Shown here piece by piece: positions 32,392-44,800 of a DNA stretch of 64,000 bases (position 1 is its first letter; every line of letters starts with the position of its first letter). The translations under genes and the position numbers were made by a program. Source of the DNA: Porpolomopsis calyptriformis (lineage: Eukaryota > Basidiomycota > Agaricomycetes > Agaricales > Hygrophoraceae); assembly GCA_951640195.1 (NCBI GenBank), contig OX621163.1, forward strand, positions 2,480,001 to 2,544,000, read 5' to 3'. A model generated the notes under the pieces. The model made no database searches and was not told where the DNA came from. It saw nothing but the letters and a program-made list of their open reading frames with translations.

Positions 32392-33333
32392 TCAATGCTT
32401 CCTCTGTTTCTTCTCCTTCAACAATGGAGTGACCACTGGTGTCGATTTACTCTTCTTTGCAGCCCGTCGGTCCTCTTCATCATCGTCGTCGTCATCGTCA
32501 TCGTCGTCATCCTCCTCCTCTTCTGAAGACTCCTCACTTACGGACACTGACGAAGCTGACGAGTGCACCAAGGGAGCAGACTTACGCTCTGGTTTAGGGG
32601 TTGGCTTCGCGGCTTTGACTGGTTTTTTCTCAACCTGCAAGTCAGATAAATATAAACTGGGCTATGAAATGGCTAACTCCGTACAGGAGCTGGGGTTGCA
32701 CCAACAGCATTGGCATTTGGTGCCTTGGTTGCATCGTAAGCTGCCTTATCGGCTGAGTATTTTTCCTTCGCGCTTCTGTTTGCTTGGTTGTACACCTGAA
32801 TGGAGGATTATGAACTGAATGATTTAAGCAGGCGGAGGCATTCACCAATTTTTGTTCGTCTGTCATTTCAGTCCATTGCTTCGAGATCATGGCCAAGAGT
32901 TCACCCTGGGGAACACCTGGGTGTTTTGACTTGAGTTCCTTGCGAACTTCATTCTGGAACATGATATAGGCCGAAGCAGGCCGTTTGGGCTCATTCGGAT
33001 CTCTTTCTTTCTTTGGCTGGCGTTTTTTCTTTGGTTTCTCCTCACCATCCTCGGCCAATTCCTTGGCTTTGCGCTTTGTCGCAGAAGTTGTCTTCCCCGG
33101 GCCCTGGGCCAGAATCTAGGAGCAGTTCAGCAGCCGCATGATTTACGCGATATATTCACCCTACTTGAACAAATTGATCTGCGATGGTAGCACAATTGCG
33201 CATTGCATCAGCAACAGTGCTCAGCGTCTCTACAAGCTATTGAGAGAGATATTTTCACTTTCCAGTAGATGGCAGAAAATAAGGGACGAACCTGTGTTCT
33301 TTTGCTTTCGAGTTCATCAGAGGCGTTTGCCAT
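32392..33333 (-). CDS. HMG-box chromatin protein (HMO1/NHP6-related)
   Basis: The start MANASDELESKRTQLVETLS leads into a helical leader (ADAMRNCATIADQFVQ) as in Hmo1-type proteins. A Lys-rich linker and one HMG box follow: DPNEPKRPASAYIMFQNEVR, KHPGVPQGELLAMISKQWTE, and after an intron VYNQANRSAKEKYSADKAAY. The C-terminus has a Lys/Pro stretch, a Ser run, a Glu/Asp run (D-run coded near 32477-32520) and a basic tail ending KKQRKH. HMG boxes bend DNA in the minor groove; Hmo1 acts at rDNA and ribosomal-protein promoters in yeast, which is only an analogy here. The acidic run followed by a basic tail resembles yeast Hmo1. Four exons, about 235 residues. Confidence 0.85.
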
Positions 33334-33731
33334 CCTGCGTTGCAGACTGATAACAGGCGCTAACCAAGGGAACAAATTGGAGACAAGTTGAAAATGCCTT
33401 GGTTGATTAATGTTGTTTTTTCGGTCGGAGCTTTAATTCAAAAAGGGAGCGTCAACATTCGGCACGATAGATGCCGCTGAATATTCAAGCGGAGAATATA
33501 AATCGAGTCTTTTAAGGTTTGCTTCAGGTCCCGATACGCTTGAGCGAAACCCACCAGTCGTGCGGTACCACCCATCTGTAAAACGGTTCAACGAAAGGTA
33601 AAACGGTGTCGCGTTGGGCCATCTTCCAACATTCACCTTTCTCTTTGCGTTGCGTTTTGCCCAGAAATAAGCCGTTTTAGTGTTGCCATTTACGCTTGAG
33701 TCTTCGAAAAAAAGAAACTTGCCCACCCCAG
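33334..33731. promoter_or_regulatory. Divergent promoter between HMG-box gene (-) and PNUTS-like gene (+)
   Basis: A 398-base gap between start codons. A frame at 33433-33876 on the minus strand overlaps the first exon of the plus gene and shows no family motif, so it is not taken as a gene. TGCGGTACCACCCA near 33557 may be a regulatory site; no other element is recognised. Confidence 0.4.
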
Positions 33732-36700
33732 ATGGATTTATACAACGCCTCTGGTTGGCTGCACCACCAACAACCTTCGACCTCTGATTCTTCTCAGCGT
33801 GCTCAGCATGAAGGAAGACAGCCCTCCACCGATGACTGGAAGGACCGTCCGACATCAACCACTGTGGGTTCTCCATCCTCCCAGCCCAGTTTGGACTTGG
33901 GCGAGTTCGCGATGGATTTACCGGGTAAGCAGCCCAGCTGAATCCCCCTCACAAGCGATTTGGATAATCATATCCAATTCAAAATCATAAGGCTGACCCT
34001 TGTCTCTCAGGACCCTCGACGTCAGCATCATCCGTACCATCACCGCCACCTCAATTTTATGGCCACTCCTACCCAAACACTTTTTTTCTGCCTTCTGTTC
34101 CTGGCCCGTACAATGCCATTCCGTATGGCGCAGGTTGGGGAAATCAGTCTCAGCTCCCGTTATCAAATTACTCTTCCTTGAACGGAGCAACCTCCACCAA
34201 TCCCGCTGGTTCTTCCTCCCAACAGCAGGCACCCTCAACCTCTCAACAAATGATGATTGAGTGCGTTCATTTGTTGAGTTCATCTCAATGCATCTTATGG
34301 GTTTCACCAGTCCCGCGTTGACCACTATGAATGGTTCGAGCTCTAATGGACTACAGCATCAATATTCTTCATCCAATAATTATGCCCCCTCATCAACTCA
34401 ACAGCAACGCACACAATATCAGTTTCAGCAACATTTGCATTCACCAGCATTATCTATTGACCCCTCCTTCGTTCACTCTCCTCATTATTACCAACCCCAA
34501 CAGCCGCAGCAACAATCTTCCCAACAACCAACCACCCTCTCACCTCAGGCTCTTCACTCCCCGTCAAGTTCCATGATGTCCTCCGCTGCTCCACCATCCA
34601 TCTATCCCCCCTCCTTAACTTCGTCCTTGGGACTTTCGCATCTCACTTCTCAAACACGCAAAGAGCAATTCCAGCTTGCCGTCAAGCCTCTATTACAGGC
34701 CACGGCGTTCACTGGTGCACAGGCCGTGCAAAATTTGGTCACACTAATAAACGACTTCGGCTCGCAGGATGTGGATGCAGCAACTCGACTGGAGATCCTG
34801 ACGAAGATCAGAGATCAAGCAGGGAATCATTATTTCCGAGCTTGGTCTGAAAATCCAAGCGCCATTGACATTTCCAGAGAATGGCTCAAATCAGCCTTCA
34901 TGGCGAGGACTGACAACTCGTTAGTGGAGACTATCATGCCTCTCCTACATGTAAGTGAAGTTCTCGAAATCCGGGATTATCATCGTAAATTCACTCCGAA
35001 CGATCCTCTAAACTATCACTTTTGCTTAGATCATCGATCGGCTACCATTGACAGTTGACTCACTGAGGACCTCGAAACTGGGCAAGCTTGTAGTAAAACT
35101 AGTAAAGGAGCCGCCAACTCCGGGTGAGTTGATTCCACATTCAATTCCTTTGAAATATCCCGGACCTCTCCATCTGCATAAGCGAAAGAAATCGCGATTG
35201 GAACACGCGTCTAACATACCATCTTTATGGATCGTTCGCCTAAACCTTAGATTCTGATTAATTACATGTATCTAACTTCTTTGCGTTCTCCCCCTTTGCT
35301 TTGGAAATCTCAGCGATCAAGGATATGGCATCCAATGTCGAACGTAGATGGCGACAAATGGTCTCAACTCAAGAAACAGGGACAAAATTGCCCGATGCGA
35401 ATACGACAGAGGGTGAGCTACGTCAATTTAATTTGTTGAAATCTGCGATGCTCACGCAGCACCACAGAAGGTCCAAAGAATAGGAAGCGTAAATTGAGCG
35501 ACCCCCCCACCAAAGCACCTCTACCAACCAAGAAATTGGCTGTCACTCCCACCTCTTCGCGGCCGGTCGTAAAGAAAGAGGCGAAGCCTGTAGTGACTGC
35601 GGTAAAAGATGCCAAGTCGGACTCATCATTTTTCTCAGCTCCGAAGCCAAAGCCAAAACTTCCTAGCTTTAAAAAGGCACCGGCTACGCTAGTCAAGACA
35701 GAGCCCGATCCGAATGTTGCGCAACCCTCGTCCATTGACCCCTTCCAAGAAGTTCTTAGATCGATGGCGAAAGCGCGCAAGGACTCCCCAGCGGTTGCAA
35801 CACCCCCTCCTATGTCTGTTGATGTCCCCCTGGCTACACCTGGCCTCGTCAAGAAAAAGAAGTCTGTTACTTGGGCTCCCGATGGCCAACTTGAGTCGGT
35901 TCGACTCATTGATAGAGCGGTTTATGACGACGACCCAATAGATGTCAGCTTTTCTCCGCTTGCTTTGATATCTGCACTGTACATTAATTTTGTGTGGGGC
36001 TTCATTTTCATGCTGGTATACAGGGTATACATACGGCGCATAGTCTACGCGACTTGGACCGAGGCGAGGGAGCTGCACTACATGCCCATCTTTTCGAAGA
36101 AGCAATAGATTGGTCTGAACCCCTTCGTAAGCCACTAAAGTCGACGTCAAACCTCCAACGTTGACTGACAATCACTTCACAGTTATTGATATCCCCATAG
36201 ACATTGAAGTGCACCCTCGAGGGGAGCAGAGTCAAGAGAAAGTTACACAAGAGGAGCGTGAACAAACTGCATTGGGGGCACTTTATATGTCCCCGATACA
36301 CATACCGGAGAGCCCGGCGGAGCCGTCGATGGTCATTCCAGACGAGGAAGTTGATAGGGAAGTCAGGACGATGACGTCCGGCCCCGAGGTCGATTCGATC
36401 TTTTGGAGTGGAGAACCGATACCAGCCCCCGCCCCATCGACCTCCGTGGCCGATCTCGTGGGTCAGCTCGCGGTGGGAAATGTTGATCAGCCGATGGCAG
36501 TTGCTCCGGTTGAAAACCAAGACGTGGATCAGAAAGCGTTTGGGCTTGACCCGAGTGGGCTTCAGTCGATAGCGGCGATGCACAGTCTTTCTCCAGAACA
36601 GTTACAGCAGCTTCTCCAGCAATTTACACAGACGCAGATGTATTCACAATCCAGCCAGGCGAACAACAACAGCAACCTACAGCCCCCTTATGGTGGCGTT

Positions 36701-37005
36701 GATCAAAACTGGAATTCCGATCAGTATGCCGATTACGGGCAGGGATATGAAGAGGATGGCACACGCGATCGACGGTGGTCTTCAGAGGGTAGAGGCCGTG
36801 GTCGTGGTCGGGGACGTGGCCGTGGACGAGGTGAAGAAGGAGGATATAGACATAGTAAAAGAAAACCATGCAGTTTCTTTGCAGCAGGAAGGCGAGCATT
36901 AAACCTGTATAATGTTTCAAATGAGACGGAGACTGATTATGACTCCGGAATTACAGATGCAAATACGGTGATCAATGTGATTTCAGCCATGACCCTATTT
37001 ACTGA
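33732..37005 (+). CDS. PNUTS/PPP1R10-like PP1 regulator with TFIIS-N, RVxF and CCCH finger
   Basis: The start MDLYNASGWLHHQQPSTSD opens about 300 residues rich in Ser/Pro/Gln. Then comes a TFIIS-N/LW domain: QAVQNLVTLINDFGSQD, RDQAGNHYFRAWSENPSAID, LPLTVDSLRTSKLGKLVVKL then AIKDMASNVERRWRQMV. After a Lys/Pro linker, KKSVTWAPDGQLESVRLID copies the PP1-binding KTVTW segment of human PNUTS. The end, after an Arg/Gly run, is a CCCH zinc finger: KPCSFFAAGRCKYGDQCDFS then HDPIY and TGA. The order of modules is that of PNUTS (Ppn1 in fission yeast), which recruits PP1 to the cleavage/polyadenylation factor to dephosphorylate Spt5 and RNA polymerase II. The finger needs a GC..AG intron (36892-36956). 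Role inferred from architecture. Confidence 0.8.
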
Positions 37006-37372
37006 ATTATTGAACGTCCCCCCGATTGACGTTGATGTGCATGTGTATTACTTTCGGCAATAACACGATTGGAGAGCATGTCGGTTTTTGGACATGTCCT
37101 TTGTTAAATATTTGGTCACCCTTGATCGAAAGGAGGGAGGGGCCCTAAAGTCACGATTTTACGACGTAGTGATGGTGTTACAAGCAAGATAAATAGATCA
37201 TTGATAAAACATATCTTCTCCAGGTAATAAGAATGATACAATCTATGCTGCGTCAAGGAATTAATCAGTGGTGATTGTGGTGGGGTGCTCGTCGACATCA
37301 AGATACGAAAACGAGAGAGGAACAATGATAATTAAGAAGGAAAAAAAAAGAAAGAGAAAAAGAAAAAGGTTG
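37006..37372. other. Intergenic, 3' flanks of convergent genes
   Basis: Only 3' flanking sequence is seen, with an A-rich run at 37339-37368. No coding or RNA feature is recognised. Confidence 0.45.
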
Positions 37373-40300
37373 CTATCCTCCACCTGTTGTTCGACCTCGT
37401 TTTCGGGTCATTCTTTTCGCCGGCGGTGCCTGCTCGGCATTGGCCGTTGTGGGTGAGGCGGTTTCAGATTTCCGCTTCAGTGTCGCATTCGACGTCGAGG
37501 GGGTGTTGTTTGGTCCCGACGCAGCAGGTGTGGATGGTGGCACCGGAGCCGACGTGGGAACGGACCCTTGTGACTGTTGAGGCAGAGTCTTGTTCTGCTT
37601 TTGCGACGCGTTATCCGTGGATTGGGGTCTGGTCTGGGGGGAATTGATGGATTGCGCCGTTTGTGAGCTGGTTGATGAGTTGGCGGATGGAGGTGGTGCG
37701 TTGGAGTATAAGAGGGTTACTGCTGGACTCGTGGTTACCCCGTTCATGAAAGTACCACCAGGATTGCCATACAATGCCCCGCCGCCCTGAGTGGGATTCA
37801 ATGATTGGGATTCGCGGATCTTCGAAGCAAACTTAGACAACGCCTCTGTAAACAAAGGATCACTTTCAAACAAAGCTCAGACCAAGGCGATATCAACACG
37901 TACCGAGTGGCCCAAGGCTTGTGTCGGTTGAAAAATGAATGAGGTCAGCCATCTGTCCTACGCTCTCAGCCAACTATCGCAAAACTCAATCGGTCAGATC
38001 TCGCCATGAAACGGATGAGAGCGTGATACAAACCTCCAAACAACGCATCGTCGCCTGAGGAATTCCGAACGCATTGACAGGCTCTCCAGGTATTGAGGCA
38101 CGCTCAATGAGCACTCTTGGCTCCTCCCACCTTTTGTCGTCGTCCCTTAGAGCCGTATTTCCATTGGCCGTCGGTGTTGGTGCGTTCCGTATCCGAGGTG
38201 TCTTGGGAGATTCCATTACTCGTTGGCCCATAACCGACTCCAATGCAATGAACTTGTCGTGCCAGTTCGCATCAAACTGTAGGTTTTCGAACTTGAGGGA
38301 ATACGGAAGTTGATGTGGCGTGGATTGAAGATTTGAGGGATTCATAAGGGGATTGGGGATACAAACGACGTGCGCCATCAGAGGTCCACGCAAGGTGACT
38401 GTGTAACCGTTGCTGTACTTGTAAGTCCATACAGCAGTCAGACACTCCACGATGGCATGACCTGGCGAGTATAATCGTTCGCGAGCGCCATCTAACGAGA
38501 GAGTCATCGACTTGACACCAGACTGAGTAGTAACCAAAAAGAATCTTGGTAATATGGGAACGCCGATCTCTGCGATGGAGGTCGTCAAATTGGGTTAAAA
38601 TATGAGGAAGAAGGAGACCAACCAAAGGGCTTAGCCTCGTTACGCTGATTATCCTTCCACAGGGTGAACTTCATGATGGCTTTCGGTGTAAAATACTCGT
38701 TTACCAAAGCCTCCCAAAATGAAAGCTGCAATTTCTATGGGGGGAGGGTTGAGAGGCTGGAAAGTTCAGGGAAGGACTCCAACGTACCGTTTTGTTTTCG
38801 CTTGCAAGTACACCACTAAACTGCAAGAGCCGGATTAGCCCCTGACCGTAACCGATTGGGAACGACAACCTAGTAAAAGAGATTTTGAGATATACACTTG
38901 GCCCGTGAACCACTGGCTTACATTTCCCGGGTTCGTGGAGTCATATGAGGGTGCATTGCACCTCCTTCCGAAAGTGGTAAAGTTGACGTTGAAACAGCAG
39001 TAGATGGGCCTGAAGGGCCTGAAAGGGATTGCCTAGGAGGCATATGACCGGGTGTGGGTACCTGCGGTTGATGGGATGGCTGGGGATTGCCATGTTGCTG
39101 GGGTAGTGATGGTATGCGTCCTGGAGGAAGAGCATTGGCGGGGAGTTGAGAGTGTGAAACATGTGGTGTATGTGAAGGACCGGCTTGTGAAGACGGTCGC
39201 CCAGGTTGTGCCGTTGGTTGAGATTGCGGACGCTGCGGAAGTGCGATGTGACTCATGGGATCTTGTTGGTGGGACAGATGGTGATGTGGGGGTTGTGGTT
39301 GGGGTTGGGGAGGCAAGGCCGCTGCGGTAAGATGGGTATTGTGTGGAATTGACCGTGAAGGAACGGTTGACTGGGACGAGTGCAGTTTGAAATGAGTATT
39401 GTAGTTCTCACCAGTCTGCTGCATCTGTTCAAATTGTTGCGCAGGCGTAAGTTGGAAGCCTCCGCGGTTACTCGAACCAGATGGATTGGGAAGCCCGCCA
39501 GGAATAGATTGCTGAGCGTCGCCGTGTTGAGCTGGAGAGGTAGAGGAGGGTACGAATTGGAATTGGGCGGGATTACCCTGTAATCGGTGGGGTGCTTGTT
39601 GGAATTGTGCATTTTGGAAGTTGATGAACATGGGATCGTCAGGAGATAATTGTGGGCGACCTGGGAGGGCCTGAGATGATCCTGGGGTAGCCATGGACAT
39701 GTTAGACGGGGTGTGTATCTGGGGGTGAGATCCTGGGCGGGGTGAAGGTGATATTTGAGGTCGCTGGGGTATGGCGTTTTGGGAGTTAGTTTGGTGGTGA
39801 GAGGGTGGCAATCCGCTCGGGTGGGTTTGGGTGAGTGCAGAGGGCTGAGTGAGGCCACCTAAGAGTTGGGCCTGCGACGAGGGAGTGCGCCCAACGTTTT
39901 GAGAGATGGGGTCATTTCCTTGTCGACTGAGAGCGACGGCGATTTCTGGCGATAAGTGATTCTGCGGCTGCTGATGTTGCATGCGAGGGTTCATTTGCGA
40001 CTGCTGAGTGACCTGACGAAGTTGACCGGGCATGCTCGTCTGTGGATTCATGCCCATGCCGGTTACATTGGGAGGTAAATGAGCCGATGGCTGATTAAGT
40101 GGCTGCTGAGAGGAGAGACGACGACTGGGGACATTGTTTCCTGGTTGCTGGATCATGCCTGGGGGAAAGGCGAGCGGATTGTGGGCCAGTGCGAGCTGAG
40201 AGGTGGAGGCGGCAGCGGACTGGTTCAGGCCCTGTGCTTGCTGAGACTGTTGCAGCAACAGACGGCGCTGGCTGTTAGCGTGCTGGAGACCTGCGTGCTG

Positions 40301-40409
40301 CATCTGCATCTGGTACCGATGGAACATGGGGTTGGTATTCTGTGGGGCACCCCCAGGGATTAAACCCATGGGTTGGTTTGGATTAGCGGTATTTGGCAGC
40401 AAGCCGATG

Positions 40410-40471
<62 letters not shown>

Positions 40472-40648
40472 CTGGTGGTTCGGGAGAAAGGGAGGGGTGT
40501 TTAGAGAGAGCATCTGGGGAGGAAGCTGAGGGAGGCCCTGTCGGAGCATCTCTGGGCGAACGTTCATCTGTGCCAAACGCGGTTGGGGAGGGAAATTGAA
40601 GGAAGAATCCTCTGCTTCGGTGATGGTATGAGACTGGATTGCTGACAT
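37373..40648 (-). CDS. LIM-domain-binding co-regulator (Ldb1/NLI family; PtaB/Mfg1-like)
   Basis: The first about 570 residues, from MSAIQSHTITEAEDSSFNF, are Gln/Pro-rich with a poly-Q run. The conserved LDB domain follows: LSFPIGYGQGLIRLLQFSGV, LQLSFWEALVNEYFTPKAIM, KFTLWKDNQRNEAKPFEIG, VPILPRFFLVTTQSGVKSMT, VWTYKYSNGYTVTLRGPL then LPYSLKFENLQFDANWHDKF. These match the dimerisation domain of Ldb1/NLI. Fungal members (PtaB, Mfg1) act with Flo8/Som-type factors in adhesion and filamentous growth, which is the likely role. The C-terminus is Ser/Pro/Thr-rich and ends in basic KRMTRKRGRTTGGG, a probable nuclear localisation signal. About six introns are needed. Partner genes are not in the window. 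Confidence 0.85.
40412..40474 (-). repeat. CAG/CAA repeat coding poly-Q
   Basis: About 20 consecutive Gln codons (mixed CAG and CAA) on the minus strand, followed by a His. The mixed codons reduce slippage, unlike the CAG run at 3889. Confidence 0.9.
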
Positions 40649-40928
40649 GCATGTAATGTGGGGAAAACCGGAGATGGGCCGAGGAGGGTTGATTGGAGAA
40701 AGGGTGGTAGATCCGGGTGAGGATGGTGGGGATCAGGAAGTGGGGATGGTGGGTGGGGAAGAGGAGGGGAAATATGGGTAGAACGATGAGGGAGATCGTT
40801 GGGAGAGGAAGTGGGAGTCGGGAGACGATGAGCGGAAGGAAGTCGGGAACGAGGCGTTTGACAAAGCCAAAATGGATTTGGGAAGAAGAAAATGACTCTC
40901 ACGCCGGGTTTGAGCACGAACAGCCTCG

Positions 40929-41717
40929 ATGGTCCGTCAGTTCAAATACCACGAGGAAAGGTTGCTGAAGAGGGTCGATTTTCTCAACGTAAGTTGTCCA
41001 GCTCACGCTTTCACTCGTACTCATCGATTTCGAGTGGAAACACGATGCCAACCTCCGGGAGATCAGAGTGATGCGTAGATACCACATTCAAAGCCGGGAC
41101 CACTACCAGAAGTGCTGCATTTTCTTTCTCGTCGCTCGCTCACTCATTCTTGTCCTAGATACAACAAACTGTGTGGCACACTGCGCTCCTTTGCCCACCG
41201 TTTGTCACTTCTGCCCGCCCAGGACCCGTTCCGGGCTCGCATGGAGTCGCAACTCCTATCAAAACTCTATGACATCGGTGTACTCAACTCGGTCGCCAAG
41301 TTGAGTGATGTGGACAATAAACTGACCGTCGCCGCCTTCTGTCGGAGACGACTCGCTGTCTTCGTCTGCATGTCAAAGATGACGGAGACCGTCAGCGCCG
41401 TACGCCCTTCCCCAGCCCGCCTGATCTCTCTCTGAGCCAGCAGCCTCCAGGCCGTCCGGTTCATCGAGCAAGGGCACGTACGCGTCGGACCCGACACCGT
41501 CACGGACCCTGCCTATCTGGTGACACGGCAAGTGCATTTCCTCATGCCCTCTCTCCACACTCAACCTTCCCAGTCACATGGAAGATTTCGTGACCTGGGT
41601 TGACACCTCGAAACTGAAGAGAACGATAATGAAATACAACGACCAGGTACGTCTCATTCGCCCCCTTTCATCCTCGTTTAACACCACCCTCAGCTCGACG
41701 ATTTCGACTTGCTCTGA
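40929..41717 (+). CDS. IMP3: U3 small nucleolar ribonucleoprotein protein IMP3
   Basis: Imp3 links U3 snoRNA to the pre-18S rRNA in the small-subunit processome. The start is [20 protein letters not shown], then [78 protein letters not shown], the S4-like RNA-binding loop [20 protein letters not shown] and the C-terminal [14 protein letters not shown] then [10 protein letters not shown]. The C-terminal DFDLL is family-typical. Five introns fit; the fourth, 41528-41573, begins GC instead of GT (CG|GCAAGT) and is needed to join TR to HMEDF. Length is about 183 residues, as expected. Confidence 0.92.
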
Positions 41718-41869
41718 GCTTACTTAGAATAATCCGTAATGTAATAATCAATGAGAAACACAAGGTTGCCCTGCACGTGCCACCGCTTGAGTGCTTTAGA
41801 CTATCCTCAACTCTACACATCCGAGAGTGAACCAGTTTCGCTCCTCCCGCTCGCTCTAAATTATTCGCA

Positions 41870-44800
41870 ATGGCCGAGGCTGGCGAAGGGAACATCAAGG
41901 TCGTGGTCCGATGCAGGCCCCTCAACAGTCGCGGTTCGTACCAGACTCCCTTTCTCCATAGATCGCGTCTAATCTACCCTCGTCGCTACTTTCTCCGACA
42001 CGGGTGCATTCGCTTCATCAGAACTTGCCCGAGGCGCCAAGCCCCTCATCCGCATGCAAGGAAACCAGACGATGATTGATCCACCCGAGTCTGGTTCCCA
42101 GCAGGACTCCAAGCGCGCGACCGAGCGAAAGACGATGAATTTCAGTTTCGACAAAAGCTATTGGTCTGCAGGGCCGAGAGACGAACCTGGCTATTGCTCG
42201 CAGCAAACTTTATACGACGACTTGGGCAAGGAATTACTAGACCATGGATTTGCGGGTTTTAATGCTTGTATATTAGCTTGTGAGTCCCGCCGCGCCTCGT
42301 TTCGGTCATTCACTTACCCCATGTGTTGCGTTCAAGATGGACAAACGGGTGAGCTCGAAGGCATCAATCCTCTTTCAGGAACACTTACACCCCGCTCGCT
42401 TGATTAGGATCGGGCAAGTCGTACAGGTGAGTCTCGAGTGGCAGATGTTTGAGTTGGCGTTTATCCCTTGCCGATTCCGCATTAGCATGATGGGATGTCA
42501 GTCGTTCCATTCCTTCACATCATTCTTCCTATTCATGATCGAATAGATGGCGCGGACAAGGGAATTATTCCCCTCACATGCTTAGAGCTTTTTGACCGTG
42601 TAGATGCGAAGAAGGCAGCCGATCCTCACGTCAACTTTACGGTTGAAGTTTCATATATCGAGGTCCGCCATCTCGGCCACTCTACATCACTTTATCTTAA
42701 CCCCACGACCTAGATTTATAACGAGAAGGTGCGGGATTTGCTGAATCCCAAGAATACGGGAAATTTGCGGGTTCGCGAGCACCCGATCTTGGGACCCTAT
42801 GTAGAGGATCTATCCAAGCTCGCGGTAAACAACTACGGCGAAATGATGACCCTTATGGATGAAGGAAATAAAGCGAGAACAGTCGCTGCAACTAATATGA
42901 ATGAGACGTATGTCAAATTTCATACCAAACGTATGTCTCTGATCACTTGAGCCGATAGCTCTTCTCGTTCGCACGCAGTCTTCACTCTCCTTTTGAGCAT
43001 GAAACGACACGATGTAGAAACTAATATGGATACGGAAAAGGTCTCACGGATCAGGTTGGTTCCACCTTTCTGTTATGTTTCAAGGCTAAACCTTCCATCC
43101 CTCTCAGTTTGGTCGATTTGGCGGGATCCGAGCGGGCGAATTCCACAGGGGCAACAGGCCAGCGCTTGAAAGAAGGAGCCAACATCAATAAATCTTTGAC
43201 TACTCTCGGGAAGGTCATATCCTCTCTCGCTCTCGCTAGCCAGTCGGAGCATAGGAAAGGAAAGAAAAAAGCGGAGGAGTTTGTCCCATATCGTGACTCG
43301 GTACATCCGTAATCCATACTTTGTTAATATTACCTCGTTTCTGACATCACCCCTACAGGTCTTGACATGGTTATTGAAGGACAGCTTGGGTGGCAACTCG
43401 AAGACAGCCATGATTGCTGCTATTTCCCCGGCTGACTACGAGGAGACTTTGAGTACCCTTCGGTACGCCGATCAAGCCAAGAAGATCAAGAACAAGGCCG
43501 TTGTTAACGAAGACCCCAATGCCAAGCTTGTACGCGAACTCAAAGAAGAGCTGGAAATGCTCAGGGGTATGTCCTTCGATATCTTTTTAAGCGTCAGATC
43601 TCAAGATCGGCTTAGCTCGTGTTTCTGGGTCGAGTGGTGAAGACGTATACGATCCAAAGGTCCCTCCTGAGATGCAGAAAGTTACATACAGGACAAAGGA
43701 TGGAAGGCTCAAGACAGTGACCAAGGCGGAACTGCAGGAGCAAATGGAGGCCAGCGAGAAGTTGATGCAGAGCTTGAATGAGACATGGGAACAGAAGATG
43801 ATTAGGACCCAAGAAGTCCAGAGGGAGCGAGAGAAAGCATTAGAAGAGTTGGGCATCACCGTCGAGAAGAACCTCGTTGGTGTACATACACCAAAGAAGG
43901 TCTGTTCCCTTTCGTTCTTCTCTATGAATCCGTGTTTAAACTTGCCGACTGGATCAGATGCCACACCTGGTTAATTTGGTGCGTTTTGCCTATACCACCT
44001 TATTAAGAATCGAACCCTGATGGCGAATCAATCACTCCTAGAACGAAGGTTGGTTACATTTTAATCCCCTCGTCCTCGATGTGCCCCAACCTGTTTGGCT
44101 TTGTAGATCCTCTCATGAGTGAATGTCTGATTTATCAAATCAAGCCTGGTCGCACTATGGTAAGTTGGATATAGTCTGGTTGCATTCGTTTTCTGGACAT
44201 GCGTCTCCCAGGTTGGAAGGCTCGACTCAACGAAACCTGCCGCCATACGTCTCAGCGGTGACAACATTCTCGAAGAACATTGTTATTTCGAAAACAACGA
44301 AGGGAAGGTCATGTTTACTTGCTTGGAGAACAGTGTTACAGTGAGTCGTTGGCATCACGCTCGGCTTCCTTGACCCTAGAATTCGTCCAGTTCCTTAATG
44401 GAAAGCAAATCTCCCCTGGGCAAGTGAGTAGATGAGCTACCAGGTTTTGAAGTCAGTAGTAATAATCTCTTTCTCCAGCCCTACAAACTCCGATCAGGTT
44501 TTCGCATCATTCTTGGTCAGTTTCACCTTCGTCTGAGTTGTTCATCTTTATTCAACCCCTCTCAGGAGACAATCATGTGTTTCGCTTCAATAATCCTGAG
44601 GAAGTTCGCAAACAACGGAATCGTGCCACAGCAAAGTCAAACTTGCATCTTGCCTTCTCTGCCGCCGATTTCGAGTGCACTGGTGATGGAAATGCCTCTC
44701 CAGCCACCCGCCCTGACTCTCCAGTGTCGTCAACCGAGCAAGCTGACGTTGATTGGACGTTCGCCAAACGCGAAGCCGCTTTTGCTCGGCTAGGTTTAGA

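Noticed and set aside
33433..33876. Minus-strand frame between HMG-box and PNUTS-like genes
   Set aside because: It overlaps the first exon of the PNUTS-like gene and has no motif; the interval is better read as a divergent promoter.
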